From Aristolochia californica (taxonomy: Eukaryota > Streptophyta > Magnoliopsida > Piperales > Aristolochiaceae): a DNA stretch of 64,000 nucleotides. Below are positions 27,601 through 41,369 of this stretch, piece by piece (within the stretch, counting starts at the first letter, position 1; each line of letters begins with the position of its first letter). The DNA lies in NCBI GenBank assembly GCA_029961685.1, contig JARWKL010000004.1:29269610-29333609 (forward strand). Reading direction: 5' to 3'. Below the pieces are notes generated by a model. It did not search any database. It had not been told where the DNA came from and saw only the letters and a list, made by a program, of their open reading frames with translations. The translations under genes were made by a program, and so were the position numbers.

Positions 27601-30600
27601 AACCTTTTAAAGAGAATAACATTAGACTCTCAAGTGAACGTGTGGTGGGATATTTACCCGAGTCAAACAAGCTATTATTTTGCCCATTTACAAAAAGTTG
27701 ACTTAACGATCATAGATGATTGTAAAGTGATTTACCATGCGTAACGGGCTATATTTTTTTATGGAATGCCTTATGGATTGGGAGTCAACACTCAGTTAAA
27801 GATCCCCCTTTTCTCCCTTTTCCCGACGATTGGAAAACCAAATATAAAAAAATAAAAAAGAGTTTACAATCCCTTAAAATTATAGACACTTTTTGGAATT
27901 ATCTCTTTCTACATTTTTGCATTGTGCATTTCCATTTTCGATGTATACTTTTTTCTTAAATCAAAAATTGAGTTTTCACTTTTCCTTCAACTCGGAAACA
28001 AAAAAAGAGATAAAAGGCAAATAGATCACTACAAAATGAAAATTTTAGAGTTTATGTAGGGAAATAATTTAAAGCAAAAACAAATTTAAGTAAAGAAAAT
28101 TTCTTCACACACCACAAATGAACACAAAAGTTCTTTTATCCAAGTTTGGGAAATTCCACTAGTTCAACCCTAATAGCTTGGAATATTATAAGAAAGAGAT
28201 TTTTCTACACATGTTTTAAATAAGGGATATGCATGCTTGAAACATGTTCAAGATGCAAATGACCTATGGATCCAAACCTTCTAAAGAAAATAACATTAGA
28301 TTCTCAAGTAAACGTGCGGTGGCTTATTTTCCCGAGTCAAACAAGCCATTATTTTTCCCATTTACAAAAAGCTGACCTAATGATCATAGATGATTGTAAA
28401 GTAATTTATCATGTGTAACGGGCTATAGTTTTATAAGGAATGACTTATAGATTTGTAGTCGACACTTACTTAAAAATCCCCCGCATCCCCTTTTTCCCGA
28501 CGATTGCAAAACTTGATATCTAAAAAAAAAAAAGAGTTTACAAACCCTAAAAATTATAGGTACTTTTTAGAATTATCTCTCTCTACATTTGTGCATTGTG
28601 CATTTCCATTTTAGATGTATACTTTTTTCTTAAGTCAAAAGTTGAGTTTTCACTTTCCCTTCAACTCGTAAACAAAAAAAGAGATAAAAGGCAGATAGAT
28701 CACAACAAAATGAAAATTTTAGAGTTGATGTATGGAAAAAAATTTTAAGCAATAACAAATGTAAGTAAATAAAATTTCTTCACATTCCAGAAATGAACAC
28801 AAAAGTTTTGTTATCCAATTTTGGGAAATTCCACCAGTTCAACCCTCATAGCTTGGAATTTTATAAGAAAGAGATTTTTCTACACATGTTTTAAAAAGTG
28901 GATATGCATGCTTGAAACATGTTAAAGATGCAAGTGGCCTATGGATCCAAACCTTTTAAAGAGGATAACATTAGATTCTCATATGAACGTGCGATGGGAT
29001 ATTTACCCGAGTCAAGCAATCCATTATTTTGTCCATTTACAAAAAGCTCACCTAACGATCATAGATGATTGTAAAGTAATTTATCATGCATAACAGGCTA
29101 TATTTTTTTAAGGAATTACTTATGGATTGATAGTCAACACTCAGTTAAAAATCCCCTGTCTCCCCCTTTTCCCGACAATTGCAAAATCTTATATGTAAAA
29201 ACAAAAACGATTTTACAATCCTTAAAAATTATATACACTTTTATGATTTATCTTTCTCTAAATTTGTGCATTGTGCATTTCCTTTTTAGATATATACTTT
29301 TTTCTTAAATCAAAACTTGAGTTTTCACTTTCCCTTCATCCGTAAAACAAACAAGAGATAACAGGCAAAAATAGATCACACCAAAATGAAAATTTTAGAG
29401 TTTAAGTATGGAAACAATTTAAACCAATTACAAATTTAAGTAAAGAAAATTTATTTTCACATCACAAATGAACACAAAAGTTTAGTTATCCAAATTTGGG
29501 AAATTGCATTAGTTCAACCCTAATAGCTTGGATAGATTTTTCTACACAGGTTTTAAAAAATGGATATGCATACTTGAAACAAGTTAAACATGCAAATGAC
29601 CTAAGGATCCAAATTTTTTAAAGAGATTAACATTAGATTCTCAAGTGAACATGAGGTGGGATATTTACCCGAGTAAAACAAACAATTATTTTGCCCATTT
29701 AAAAAAAGTTGACCAAACGATCATAGATGATTGTAATGTCATTTATCATGCTTAACGGGCAATATTTTTGCAAGGAATGAATTATGGATTGGGAGTCAAC
29801 ACTCAGGTAAAATTTCCCCGCCTCCCCCTTTTCCCGACTATTGCAAAACCTGATATATAAAAACTAAAAAGAGTTTACAATCCCAAAAAATTAAAAATAT
29901 TTTTTGGAATTATCTCTCTCTACATGTGTGAATTATGCATTTCAATTTTATATGTATACTTTTTTCTTAAATCAAAACTTGAGTTTTCACTTTCCCTTCA
30001 CTTCGTAAACAAGAAAAGAGATAAAAGGGAAAAATAGATCACAACAAAATGAAAATTTTAGAGTTTATGTATTGAAAAAATTTAAAGCAATAACAAATGT
30101 AAGTAAAGAAAATTTATTCACACACCACGATTGAACACAAAAGTTTTGTTATCCAAGTTTGGGAAATTCCAATAGTTCAACCCTAACTACTTGGAATTTT
30201 ATAAGAAAGAGATCTTTCTACACATGTTTTAAAAAGTGGATATGCATGCTTGGAACATGTTAAAGATGCAAATGACCTATGGATCAAAACCTTTTAAAGA
30301 AAATAACATTAGATTCTCAAGTGAACATGCAGTGAGATATTTACCTGAGTCAAACAAGACATTATTTTGCCCATTTACAAAAAGCTGACCTAACGATCAT
30401 AGATGATTGTAAAGTGATTGATCATGCATAACAGGCTATATTTTGTAAGGAATGACTTATGGATTGGGAGTCCACACTCAGTTAAGAATCCCCCGCCTCC
30501 CCCTTTTCCTGGCGATTGCAAAACCTGATATATTAAAACTAAAAGGAGTTTACAATCCCTAAAAATTACAGACACTTTTAGGAATTATCTCTCTCTACAT

Positions 30601-33324
30601 TTGTCTATTGTAAATTTCCATTTTAGATGTATAATTTTTTATTAAATCAAAACGTGATTTTTCACTTTCCCTTCATCATCTTGTAAACAAAAAAAGAGAT
30701 AAAAGGGAAAAATAAATCACAAAAACACAAAATTTTTAGATTTTATGTATGGAAATGATTTTTAAAGAAATAAAAAATGTAAGTAAATAAAATTTATTCA
30801 CACACCATAAATGAACACAAAAGTTTTGTTATCCAAGTTTGGGAAATTCCACAAGATAAACCCTAATAGCTTGGAATTTTATAAGAAAGAGATTTTTCTA
30901 CACATGTTTTAAAAAATGGATATGCATGCTTGAAAAATGTTAAATATGAAAATGACCTATGGAGCCAAACCTTTTAAAGAGAATAACATTAAATTCTCTA
31001 TTGAACGCGCGATGGGATATTTACCCGAGTCAAACAAGCCATTATTTTACCCATTTACAAAAAGATGACCTAACGATCATAAATTATTCTAAAATGATTT
31101 ATCATGCATAATGGGCTATATTTTTGTAAGGAATGACTTAAGGATTGGGAGTCAGCAGTCAGTTAAAAATCCCCCACCTCCACCTTTTCTTGACATTTGC
31201 AGAACCTGATAAATAAATACAAAAAAGAGTTTACAATCCCTAAAAATTGTAGACACTTTTTCGAATTATCTCTCTCTACATTTGTGCATTGTGCATTTCC
31301 ATTTTAGATGTAAACTTTTTTCTTAAATCAAAGCTTGAGTTTTCACTTTCGCTTCAACTCGTAAACAAAACAAGAGATAAAAGGCAAATAGATCACAACA
31401 AAATAAAAATTTAAGAGTTTATGTGTGGAAAGAATTTAAAGAAATAAACAAATGAAAGTAAAGAAAATTTATTCACTCACTACAAAAGAACACTTAAGTT
31501 TTGTTACCCAAGTTTGGGAAATTCCACTTGTTCAACCCTAATTGCTCTGAATTATAAAAGAAAGAGATTTTTCAAAAAATGTTTTAAAAAATGGATATTC
31601 ATGCTTGAAATATGTTAAAGAGGCACATGACCTATGGATCAAAACCTTTTAAAGAGAATAACATTAAATTCTCAAGTGACGGTGTGGTGGGATATTTACT
31701 CGAGTCAAACTAGCCCTTATTTTTCCCCTTTACAAAAAGTTGACCTAACGATCATAGATAATTGTAAAGTGATTTATCATGCGTAACTGGCAATATTTTT
31801 GCAAGGACTTATAGATTGGGAGTCAACACATAGTTAAAATTCCCCCACCTCCCATTTTTCCCAACGATTGCAAAACCTGATATATAAAAACTAAAAAAGT
31901 GTTTACCCTAAAAACTATAGACACTTTTATGAATTATCTCTCTCTACATTTGTGCACTCTGCATTTCCATTTAAGATGTATAATTTTTTCTTAAATCAAA
32001 GCTTGAGTTTTCACTTTCCCTTCATCTCGTAAACAAAAAAAGAGATAAAAGGCAAACGGATCACAACAAAATGAAAATTTTAGAGTTCAGGTATGGAAAG
32101 AATTCAAAGCAATAAAAAAATGCAAGTAAATAAAATTTATTCACTCACCACAAATGAACACAAAAGTTTTGTTATCCAAGTTTGGAAAATTCCATTAGTT
32201 CAACCCTAATAGCTCGGAATTTTATAAGAAAGAGATTATTCTACACATGTTTTAAAAAATGGATATGTATGCTTGAAACATGTTAAAGATGCAAATGACC
32301 TATGGATCCAAACCTTTTAAAGAGAATAACATTAAATTCTCATGTGAACGTGTGGTGGGATCTTTACTTGAGTCAAACAAGCCATTATTTTGCCCATTTA
32401 CAAAAAGCTGGCGTAGCTATCATAGATGATTTAAAGTGATTTATCATGTGTAATGGGCTATATTTTGTTAAGGAATTACTCATAGATTGGGAGTCAACAT
32501 TGAGATAAAAATCCCTAGCCTCCCCCTTTTATCGACAATTGCAGATCATTATAAATAAAAACTAAAAGGAGTTTACAATCCCTAAAAATTACCGACACTT
32601 TTAGAAGTTATCTCTCTCTACATTTGTGCATTGTGCATTTCCATTTTAGATGTATACATTTTTCTTAAATCAAAGCTTGAATTTTCACTATCCCTTCATC
32701 TCGTAAAAAAAAAGCGATAAAAGGCAAGATGATCACAACAAAATGAAAATTTTAGAGTTTATGTATGGAAAGAATTTAAAGCAATAAACAAATGTAAGTA
32801 AAGAAAATTGATTCACACACCTCAAATGAACACAAAAGTTTTGTTATCCAAGTTTGGGAAATTCCACTAGTTCAACCCTAATAGCTCAGAATTTTATACG
32901 AAAGAGATTTTGCTACACATGTTTTAAAAATGGATATGCATGCTTGAAACATGTTAAAGATGCAAATGACCTAGGGATCCAAATCTTTTAAAGAGAATAA
33001 CATTAAATTATCAAGTTAACGTGTGGTGGGGTATTTACCTGAGTCAAACAAGCCATTATTTTACTCATTTACCAAAAGTAGACCTAACTATCAATGATGA
33101 TTGTGAAGTGATTTATCATGCGTAACGGGCTAAGTTTTTGTAAGGAATAATGACTTATAGATTGGGAGTCAACACTCAGTTGAAAATCCCCCTCCTCCCC
33201 CTTTTCTCGACGATTGCAGAACCTGATATAAAAAAATTAAAAAGAGTTTACTATCCCTAAATATTATAGACATTTTTTTTAATTATCTCTCTCTACATTT
33301 GTGCATTGTGCATTTCCATTTTTT
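27601..33324 (+). repeat. Array block: transition monomers
   Basis: Monomers with landmarks 27940 to 32649. From about 27.63 kb the CCCAAG variant gives way to CTCAAG. Several neighbours from 27.6 to 30.3 kb share ATTAGATTCTCAAG and related forms. From 31331 onward the AAAACTTGAG site becomes AAAGCTTGAG, creating a phased HindIII site, and AATAACAAATG becomes AATAAACAAATG. No strong higher-order period was seen here. Confidence 0.8.
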
Positions 33325-34002
33325 GATATATAGTTTTTTCTTAAATGAATACTTCAGTTTTCACAATCCTTTCATCTCGTAAACAAAAAAAAAGAGATTA
33401 AAGGCAAATAAATCACAAAAAAATGAAAATTTTAGAGTTTATATATGGAAAGAATTTAAAGCAATAAATAAATGTAAGTAAAGAAAATTTATTCCACACC
33501 ACAAATCAACACAAAAGTTTTGTTATCCAAGTTTGGGAAATTCCACTACTTCAACCCTAATAGCTTGGAATTTTATAAGAAAGGTATTGTTCTACACATG
33601 TTTTAAAAAATGGATATGCATGCTTGAAACATGTTAAAGATGCAAATGACCTATAGATCCAAACCTTTTAAAGAAAATAACTTTTTAAATTCTCAAGTGA
33701 ACGTGCGGTGGGATATTTACCCGAGTCAAATAAGCCATTATTTTGACCATTGACAAAAAGCAGACTTAACAATCATAGATGATTGTAAAGTGATTTATCA
33801 TGCGTAATGGGATTTATTTTTGAAAGCAATGACTTATGGATTGTGAGTCAACACTCAGTTAAAAATCCCCCGCCTCCCCCTTTTCCCGACGATTGCAAAA
33901 CCAGATAAATAAAAACTAAAAAGAGTTTACAATCCCAAAAAATTACAGACACTTTTTGGAATTTTCTCTGTCTACATTTGTGCATTGTGCATTTCCATTT
34001 TA

Positions 34003-35991
34003 GATGTATACTTTTTTCTTCAATCAAAGCTTGGGTTCTCATTTTCACTTCATCTAGTAAGAAAAAAAGGATGAAAGGAAAATAGATCACAACAAAATGA
34101 AAATTTTAGAGTTTATGTATGGAATGAATTCAAAGCAATATACAAATTTAAGTAAATAGAATTTATTAAACACCACAAATGAACACAAAAGTTTTTTTTT
34201 CCCAAGATTTGGAAATTCCACTAGTTCAACCCTAATAGCTCGGAATTTTATAAGAAAGAGATATTTCTACACATGTTTTAAAAAATGGATATGCATGCTT
34301 GAAACATTTTAAAGATGAAAATTACCTTTGGATCCAAACTTTTTAAAGAGATAACATTAAATTCTCAAGTGAACGTGCGGTGGGATATTTACCCGAGTCA
34401 AACAAGCCATTATTTTGCCCATTTAGAAAAAGCTGACCTAACGATCATAGATGATTGTAAAGTGATTTATGATGCGTAATGGGCTATATTTTTGTAAGAA
34501 ATTACTTATGGATTGAAGTCAACATTCAGTCAAAAATCCCCTACCTCCCCCTTTTCCCGACGAATGAAGAACCTGATATATAAAAACTAAAAAGAGTTTA
34601 CAATCCCTAAAAATCACAGACACTTTTTGGAATTATCTAACTCTACATTTGTGCATTGTGCATTTCCATTTTAGATGGATAATTTTTCTTAAATCAAACC
34701 TTGAGTTTTCAAAGAGATAAAAGGAAAATAGCTCACAATAAAATGAAAAATTTAGAGTTTATTTGTGGAAAGAATTCAACACAATAAACAAATGTAAGTA
34801 AATAAAATTTATTCACACACCACAAATGAAGACAAACATTTTGTTATCCATGATTGAGAAATTCCACTAGTTCAACCCTAATACCTCAGAATTTTATAAG
34901 TACGAGATTTTTCTAAACATGTTTTAAAAAATGGATATGCATGCTTGAAATATGTTAAAGATACAAATGACCCATGGATCAAAACCTTTTAAAGAGAATA
35001 ACATTAAATTCTCAAGTGAACGTGCGGAGGGATATTTACCCGAATCAAACAAGCTATTATTTTGCCCATTTACAAAAAGCTGACCTAATGATCATAGATG
35101 ATTGTAAAGTGATTTATCATGCGTAACGGGCTATATTTTTGTTAGGAATGACTTATGGATTGGGAGTCAACACTCAGTTAAAATTCCTCCGCCACTCCCT
35201 TTTCCCAACAATTGCAGAACCTAATATATAAAGACTAAAAAGAGTTAAAATCCCTAAATATTAAAGACACTTTTTGGGAATTATCTCTCTGTACATTTGT
35301 GCATTGTGCATTTCCATTTTAGATGTATATTTTTTTCTTAAATCAAAGCTTGAGTTTTCACTTTCCCGTCATCTCGTAAAAAAAAAGTGCAAAAAGGCAA
35401 ATAGATTACAAAAAATGAAAGTTTAAGAGTTTATATATGAAAATAATTAAATAAATAAACAAATTTAAGTAAAAAAAATTTATTCGCACACCACAAATGA
35501 ACACAAAAGTTTTGTTATCCAAGTTTGGGGAATTCCACTAGTTCAACCCTAATGGCTCAGAATTTTATAAGAAAGAGATATTTCAACACATGTTTTAAAA
35601 AATGGATATGCATGCTTGAAATATGTTAAAGATACAAATGACCTATGGATCAAAACCTTTTAAAGATAATAACATTAAATTCTCAAGTGAACGTGCGGAG
35701 GGATATTTACCCGAATCAAACAAGCTATTATTTTGCCCATTTACAAAAAGCTGACCTAATGATCGTAGATGATTGTAAAGTGATTTATCATGTGTAACGG
35801 GCTATATTTTTGTAAGCAATGACTTATGGATTGTGATTCAACACTCAGTTAGAAAGCCCCTACCTCCCCCTTTTCCCGACGATTATAAAACCAGATAAAT
35901 AAAAACTAAAAAGAGTTTAAAATCCCTAAAAATTACAGACATTTTTTTAATTTTCTCTCTCTACTTTTGTGCATTGTGCAGTTCCATTTTC
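34003..35991 (+). repeat. Contracted higher-order unit P-(Q/R)-S
   Basis: A three-monomer version of the P-Q-R-S repeat. P is recognised by CAGATAAATAAAAAC (33902), Q by CGAATGAAGAACC (34562) and S by AAAGACTAAAAAGAG with CTCTGTACATT (about 35230-35295). The middle monomer starts as Q (TTATCCATGATTGAG at 34845) but ends as R (GAAATATGTTAAAGATACA at 34947, GTGCGGAGGG, GCTATTATTTTG). A Q/R hybrid therefore replaces two monomers. Coordinates are set at P landmarks for convenience. Confidence 0.8.
34700..34725 (+). other. ~26 bp deletion after GAGTTTTC
   Basis: TTGAGTTTTC (ending 34710) is followed directly by AAAGAGATAAAAGG, so CTTTCCCTTCATCTCG and the following A-tract are missing. The next landmark step is 648 bp. 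Confidence 0.8.
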
Positions 35992-38678
35992 GATGTATAC
36001 TTTTTTCTTAAAATGAAGCTTGAGTTTTCATTTTCCCTTCATCACGTAAGAAAATAGAGATAAAAGGCAAATAGATCACAATAAAATGAAAATTTTAGGC
36101 TTTATGTATGGAAAGAATTCAAAGCAATAAACAAATGTAAGTAAAGAAAATTTATTTACACAACACAAATGAATACAAAAGTTTTTTTGTCCAAGTTTGG
36201 GCACTAGTTCAACCCTAATAGCTCGGAATTTATAAGAAAGATATTTTTCTACACAAGTTTTAAAAAATGGATATGCATGCTTGAAACATGTTAAAGATGC
36301 AAATTACCTATGGTTCAAAACCTTTTAAAGCGAATAACTTTAAATTCTCAAGTGAACGTGCGGTGGGATATTTACCAGAGTCAAACAATCAATTATTTTG
36401 ACCATTTACAAAAAGTTGACCTAACGATCATAGATGATTGTAAAATGATTTATGATGCGTAATGGGGTATATTTTTTTAATGAATGATTTATGGATTGGG
36501 AGTCAATACTCAGTCAAAAATCCCTTGCCTCCCCCTTTTCCCTACGAATGAAGAACCCGATATATAAAAACTAAAAGGAGTTTACAATCCCCAAAAATCA
36601 CAGAAACTTTTTGGAATTATCTCTCTCTACATTTGTGCATTGTGCATTTCCATTTTAGGTGTATAATTTTTTCTTAAATCAAAGCTTGAGTTTTCACTTT
36701 CCCTTCATCTCGTAAACAAAACAAGATATAAAAGGAAAATAGTTCACAACAAAATGAAAATTTTAGAGTTTATGGAAAGAATTGAACGCAATAAACAAAT
36801 GTAAGTAAAGAAAATTTATTCACACACCACAAATGAACACAAACATTTTGTTATCCATGATTGGGAAATTCCACTAGTTCAACCCTAATAGCTCAAAATT
36901 TTATAAGAAAGTGATTTTTCTACACATGTGTAAAAAAATGGGTATGCATACTTGAACGATGATAAAGAATCAAATGACCTATGGATCCAAACATTTTATA
37001 GAGAATAACGAAAAAGTCTCATGTGAACGTGCGGTGGGATATTTATCCAAGTCAAACAAACCATTATTTTGTCCATTTACTAAAAGCTAACCTAACGATT
37101 ATAGATGATTTTAAAGTGATTTATCATACGTAACGGGCTATATTTTGGTAAAGAATGACATATGGATTGGTAGTCAAAACTCAGTTAAAAATCCCCTGCC
37201 TCTCCCTTTTCTTGATGATTGCAGAACCTGATATATAAAAACTAAAATGTGTTTATAATCCTTAAAAATTATAGACACTTTTATGAATTATCTCTCTCTA
37301 CATTTGTGCATTGTGCATTTCTATTTTAGATGTATACTTTTTTTCTTAAATCAAAGCTTGTGTTATTACTTTCCCATAATCTCGTAAACAAAATAAGAGA
37401 TAAAAGGCAAATCGATCACAACAAAATGAAAATTTTAGAGTTTATGTGTGGAAAGAATTAAAAGCAATAAAAAATGTAATTAAAGAAAATTTATTAACAC
37501 ATCACAAATTAACACAAAAGTTTTGTTATCCAAGTTTTGGAAATTCCACTAGTTCAACCCTAATAGCTTGGAATTTTATAAGAAAGAGATTTTTCTGCAC
37601 ATGTTTTACAAAATGGATATGCATGTTTGAAATATGTTGAAGATACAAATGACCTATGGATCAAAACCTTTTAAAGAGAATAACATTAAATTCTCAAGTG
37701 AACGTGCGGAGGGATATTTACCCGAATCAAACAAGCTATTATTTTGCCCATTTAGAAAAAGCTGACCTAATGATCATAGATGATTGTAAAGTGATTTATC
37801 ATGCATAACGGGCTATATTTTTTTAGGAATGACTTATGGATTGGGAATCAACACACAGTTAAAATTCCCCCGCCACTCCCTTTTCCCAACAATTGAAGAA
37901 CCTGATATATAAAGACTGAAAAGAGTTAATATCCCAAAATATTAAAGACACTTTTTGGAATTATCTCTTTGTACATTTGTGCACTGTGCATTTACATTTT
38001 AGATGTATACTTTTTTCTTAAATCAAAGCTTGAGTTTTCACTTTCCCTTCATCTCGTAAAAAAAAAAAAAAGTGATAAAGGCAAATAGATTACAAAAAAA
38101 GGAAAGTTTAAGAGTTTATATATGGAAATAATTGAATAAATAAAAAAATGTAAGTAACGAAAATTTTTTTTACACACCACAAAAGAACACAAAAGTTTTG
38201 TTATCAGAGTTTGGGAAATTTCACTAGTTCAACCCTAATAGCTCGAAATTTTATTAGAAAGAGATATTTCTACACATGTCTTAAAAAAAGGATATGCATG
38301 CTTAAAACATGTTAAAGATGCAAATGACCTATGGATCCTAACCTTTTAAAGAGAGTAACATTAAATTCTCAAGTGAATGTGCGGTAGGATATTTACCCGA
38401 GTCAAACAAGCCATTATTTTGTCCATTGATAAAAAGCAGACTTTACGAACATAGATGATTGTAAAGTGATTTATCATGCGTAATGGGTTATATTTTTGTA
38501 AGAAATGACTTATGGATTGTGAGTAAACACTCAGTTAAAAATCCCCCGCCTCCCCCTTTTCCCGACATTTGCAAACCAAGATAAATAAAAACTAAAAAGT
38601 GTTTACAATCCCAAAAAAATATAGACACTTTTTCGATTTTTCTCTCTCTACATTTGTTCACTGTACATTTCATTTTTC
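35992..38678 (+). repeat. Higher-order unit P-Q-R-S, tetramer 1 (2,687 bp)
   Basis: Landmarks P 35992, Q 36658, R 37329 and S 38002. R is recognised by ACTAAAATGTGTTTATAATCC, CTTTTATGAATTA and CCCATAATCTC. Q carries AAACATTTTATAGAGAATAAC and AGTCTCATGTGAAC. P carries a 6-base gap, GTTTGGGCACTAGTTC, at about 36195, which recurs 2,690 bp downstream. Confidence 0.85.
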
Positions 38679-41369
38679 GATGTATACTTTTTTCTTAAAT
38701 CGAAGCTTGAGTTTCATTTTCCCTTCATCTCGTAAGAAAATAGAGATAAAAGGCAAATAGATCACAACAAAATGAAAATTTTAGAGTTTATGTATGGAAA
38801 GAATTCATAGCAATAAACAAATGTAAGTAAAGAAAATTTATTAACACTCCACAAATGAACACAAAAGTTTATTTGTCCAGGTTTGGGCACTAGTTCAACC
38901 CTAATAGCTCGGAATTTTATAAGAAAGAGATTTTTCTACACATGTTTAAAAAAATGGATATGCAGGCTTGAAACATGTTAAAGATGCAAACTACCTATGG
39001 ATCCAAACCATTTAAAGAGAATAACTTTAAATTCTCAAGTTAACGTGCGGAGGGATATTTACTAGAGTCATACATTCCATTATTTTGCCCATTTAGAAAA
39101 AGCTGACCTAACGATCATAGATGATTGTAAAGTGATTTATGATGCGTAATGGGCTATATTTTTGTAAGGAATGATTTATGGATTGGGAGTCAATACTCAG
39201 TCAAAAATCCCCTGCCTCCCCCTTTTCCCAATGAATGAAGAACCCGATATATAAAAACTGAAAAGAGTTTACAATCCCTGAAAATCACAGAAATTTTCTG
39301 GAATTATCTCTCTCTACATTTGTGCATTTTGCATTTTCATTTTAGATGTATAATTTTTTCTTAAATCAAAGCTTCAGTTTTCACTTTCCCTTCATCTCGT
39401 AAACAAAAAAAGAGATAAAAGGAAAATATATCACAACAAAATGAAAGTTTTAGAGTTTATGTATGGAAAGAATTCATTGCAATAAAAAAATGTAAGTAAA
39501 GAAAATTTATTCACACACCACAAATGAACACAAACGTTTTGTTATCCATGTTTGGGAAATTCCACTAGTTCAACCCTAATAGCTCAGAATTTTATAAGAG
39601 AGAGATTTTTATACACATGTTTAAAAGAATAGATATGCATACTTTAAAGATGATACAGATGCAAATGACCTATGGATCCAAACATTTTATAGAGAATAAC
39701 TTTAAAGTCTCATGTGAACGTGCGGTGGGATATTTATCCGAGTCAAACAAGCCATTATTTTGTCCTTTTAAAAAAAGCTAACCTAACGATTATAGATGAT
39801 TGTAAATTGATTTATCATGCGTAACGGGCTATATTTTTGTAAGGAATGACATATGGATTGGTAGTCAATAGTCAGTTAAAAATCCCCTGCCTCCCTTTTT
39901 TCTCGACGATTGTAGAACCTGAAATATAAAAACTAAAATGTGTTTACAATCCTTAAAAATTATAGACACTTTTATGAATTATCTCTCTTTACATTTTTTG
40001 CATTGTGCATTTCCTTTTTAGACGTATACTTTTTTCTTAAATCAAAACTTGTGTTTTCACTTTCCCATAATCTCGTAAACAAAAAAAGAGATAAAAGGCA
40101 AATCGATCACAACAAAATGAAAATTTTAGAGTTTATGTATGGAAATAATTCAAAGCAATAAACAAATGTAAGTAAAGAAAATTTATTCACACATCACAAA
40201 TGAAGACAAAAGTTTTTTTATCAAAGATATTCAAATTCCACTAGTTCAACCCTAATAGCTTAGAATTTTGTAAGAAATAGATTTTTCTCCAGATGTTTTA
40301 CAAAATGGATATGCATGCTTGAAATATGTTAAAAATACAAATGACCTATGGATCGAAACCTTTTAAAGCGAATAACATTAAATTCTCAAGTGAACATGCA
40401 GTGGGATATTTACCCGAATGAAACAAGCTATTATTTTGCCCATTTACAAAAAGCTGACCTAACGATCATAGATGATTGTAAAGTGATTTAACATGCGTAA
40501 TGGGCTATATTTTTGTTAGGAATGACTTATGGATTGGGAGTCAACACTCAGTTAAAATTTCCCCGCCACCCCCTTTTCCCAACGATTGCATAACCTGATA
40601 TATAAAGACTAAAAAAAGTTTACAATCCCTAAATATTACAGACTGATTTTGGAATTATCTCTCTGTACATTTGTGCATTGTGCATTTCCATTTTTGAAGT
40701 ATACTTTTTCTTAAATCAAAGCTTAAGTTTTCACTTTCCCATCATCTCGTAAACAAAAAGAGATATAAAAGGCAAATAGATCACAAAAAAATGAAAGTTT
40801 TAGAGTTTATATATGGAAATAATTTAAATAAATAAACAAATGTAAGCAAATAAAATTTATTCACACACCACAAATGAACACAAAAGTTTTGTTATCCAAG
40901 TTTTGTAAATTCCACTAGGTCAACCCAAATAGCTCGGAATTTTATAAGAAGGAGATATTTCTATACATGTTTTAAAAAATGGATATGCATGCTTAAAACA
41001 TGTTAAAGATGCAAATGACCGATGGATCCAAACCTTTTAAAGAGAATAACATTAGATTCTCAAGTGAACGTGCGGTAGGATATTTACACGAGTCAAACAA
41101 GCCCTTATTTTGCCCATTGACAAAAAGCAGACTTAACAATCATAGATGATTGTAAAGTGATTTATCTTGCATAACGGGCTATATTTTTGTAAGCAATGAC
41201 TTATGGATAATGAGTCAACACTCAGTTAAAAATCCCCCGCTTCACACTTTTCCCGACGATTCCAAAACCAGATAAATAAAAACTAAAAAGAGTTTACAAT
41301 CCAGAAAAGTTATAGACACTTTCTGGAATTTTCTCTGTCTACAATTCTGCATTTTTCATTTCCATTTTA
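38679..41369 (+). repeat. Higher-order unit P-Q-R-S, tetramer 2 (2,691 bp)
   Basis: Landmarks P 38679, Q 39345, R 40021 and S 40696, with the same type-specific variants in the same order. P has the GTTTGGGCACTAGTTC gap at about 38885. Q ends with AAACATTTTATAGAGAATAAC and AAGTCTCATGTG (about 39680-39715). Confidence 0.85.
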
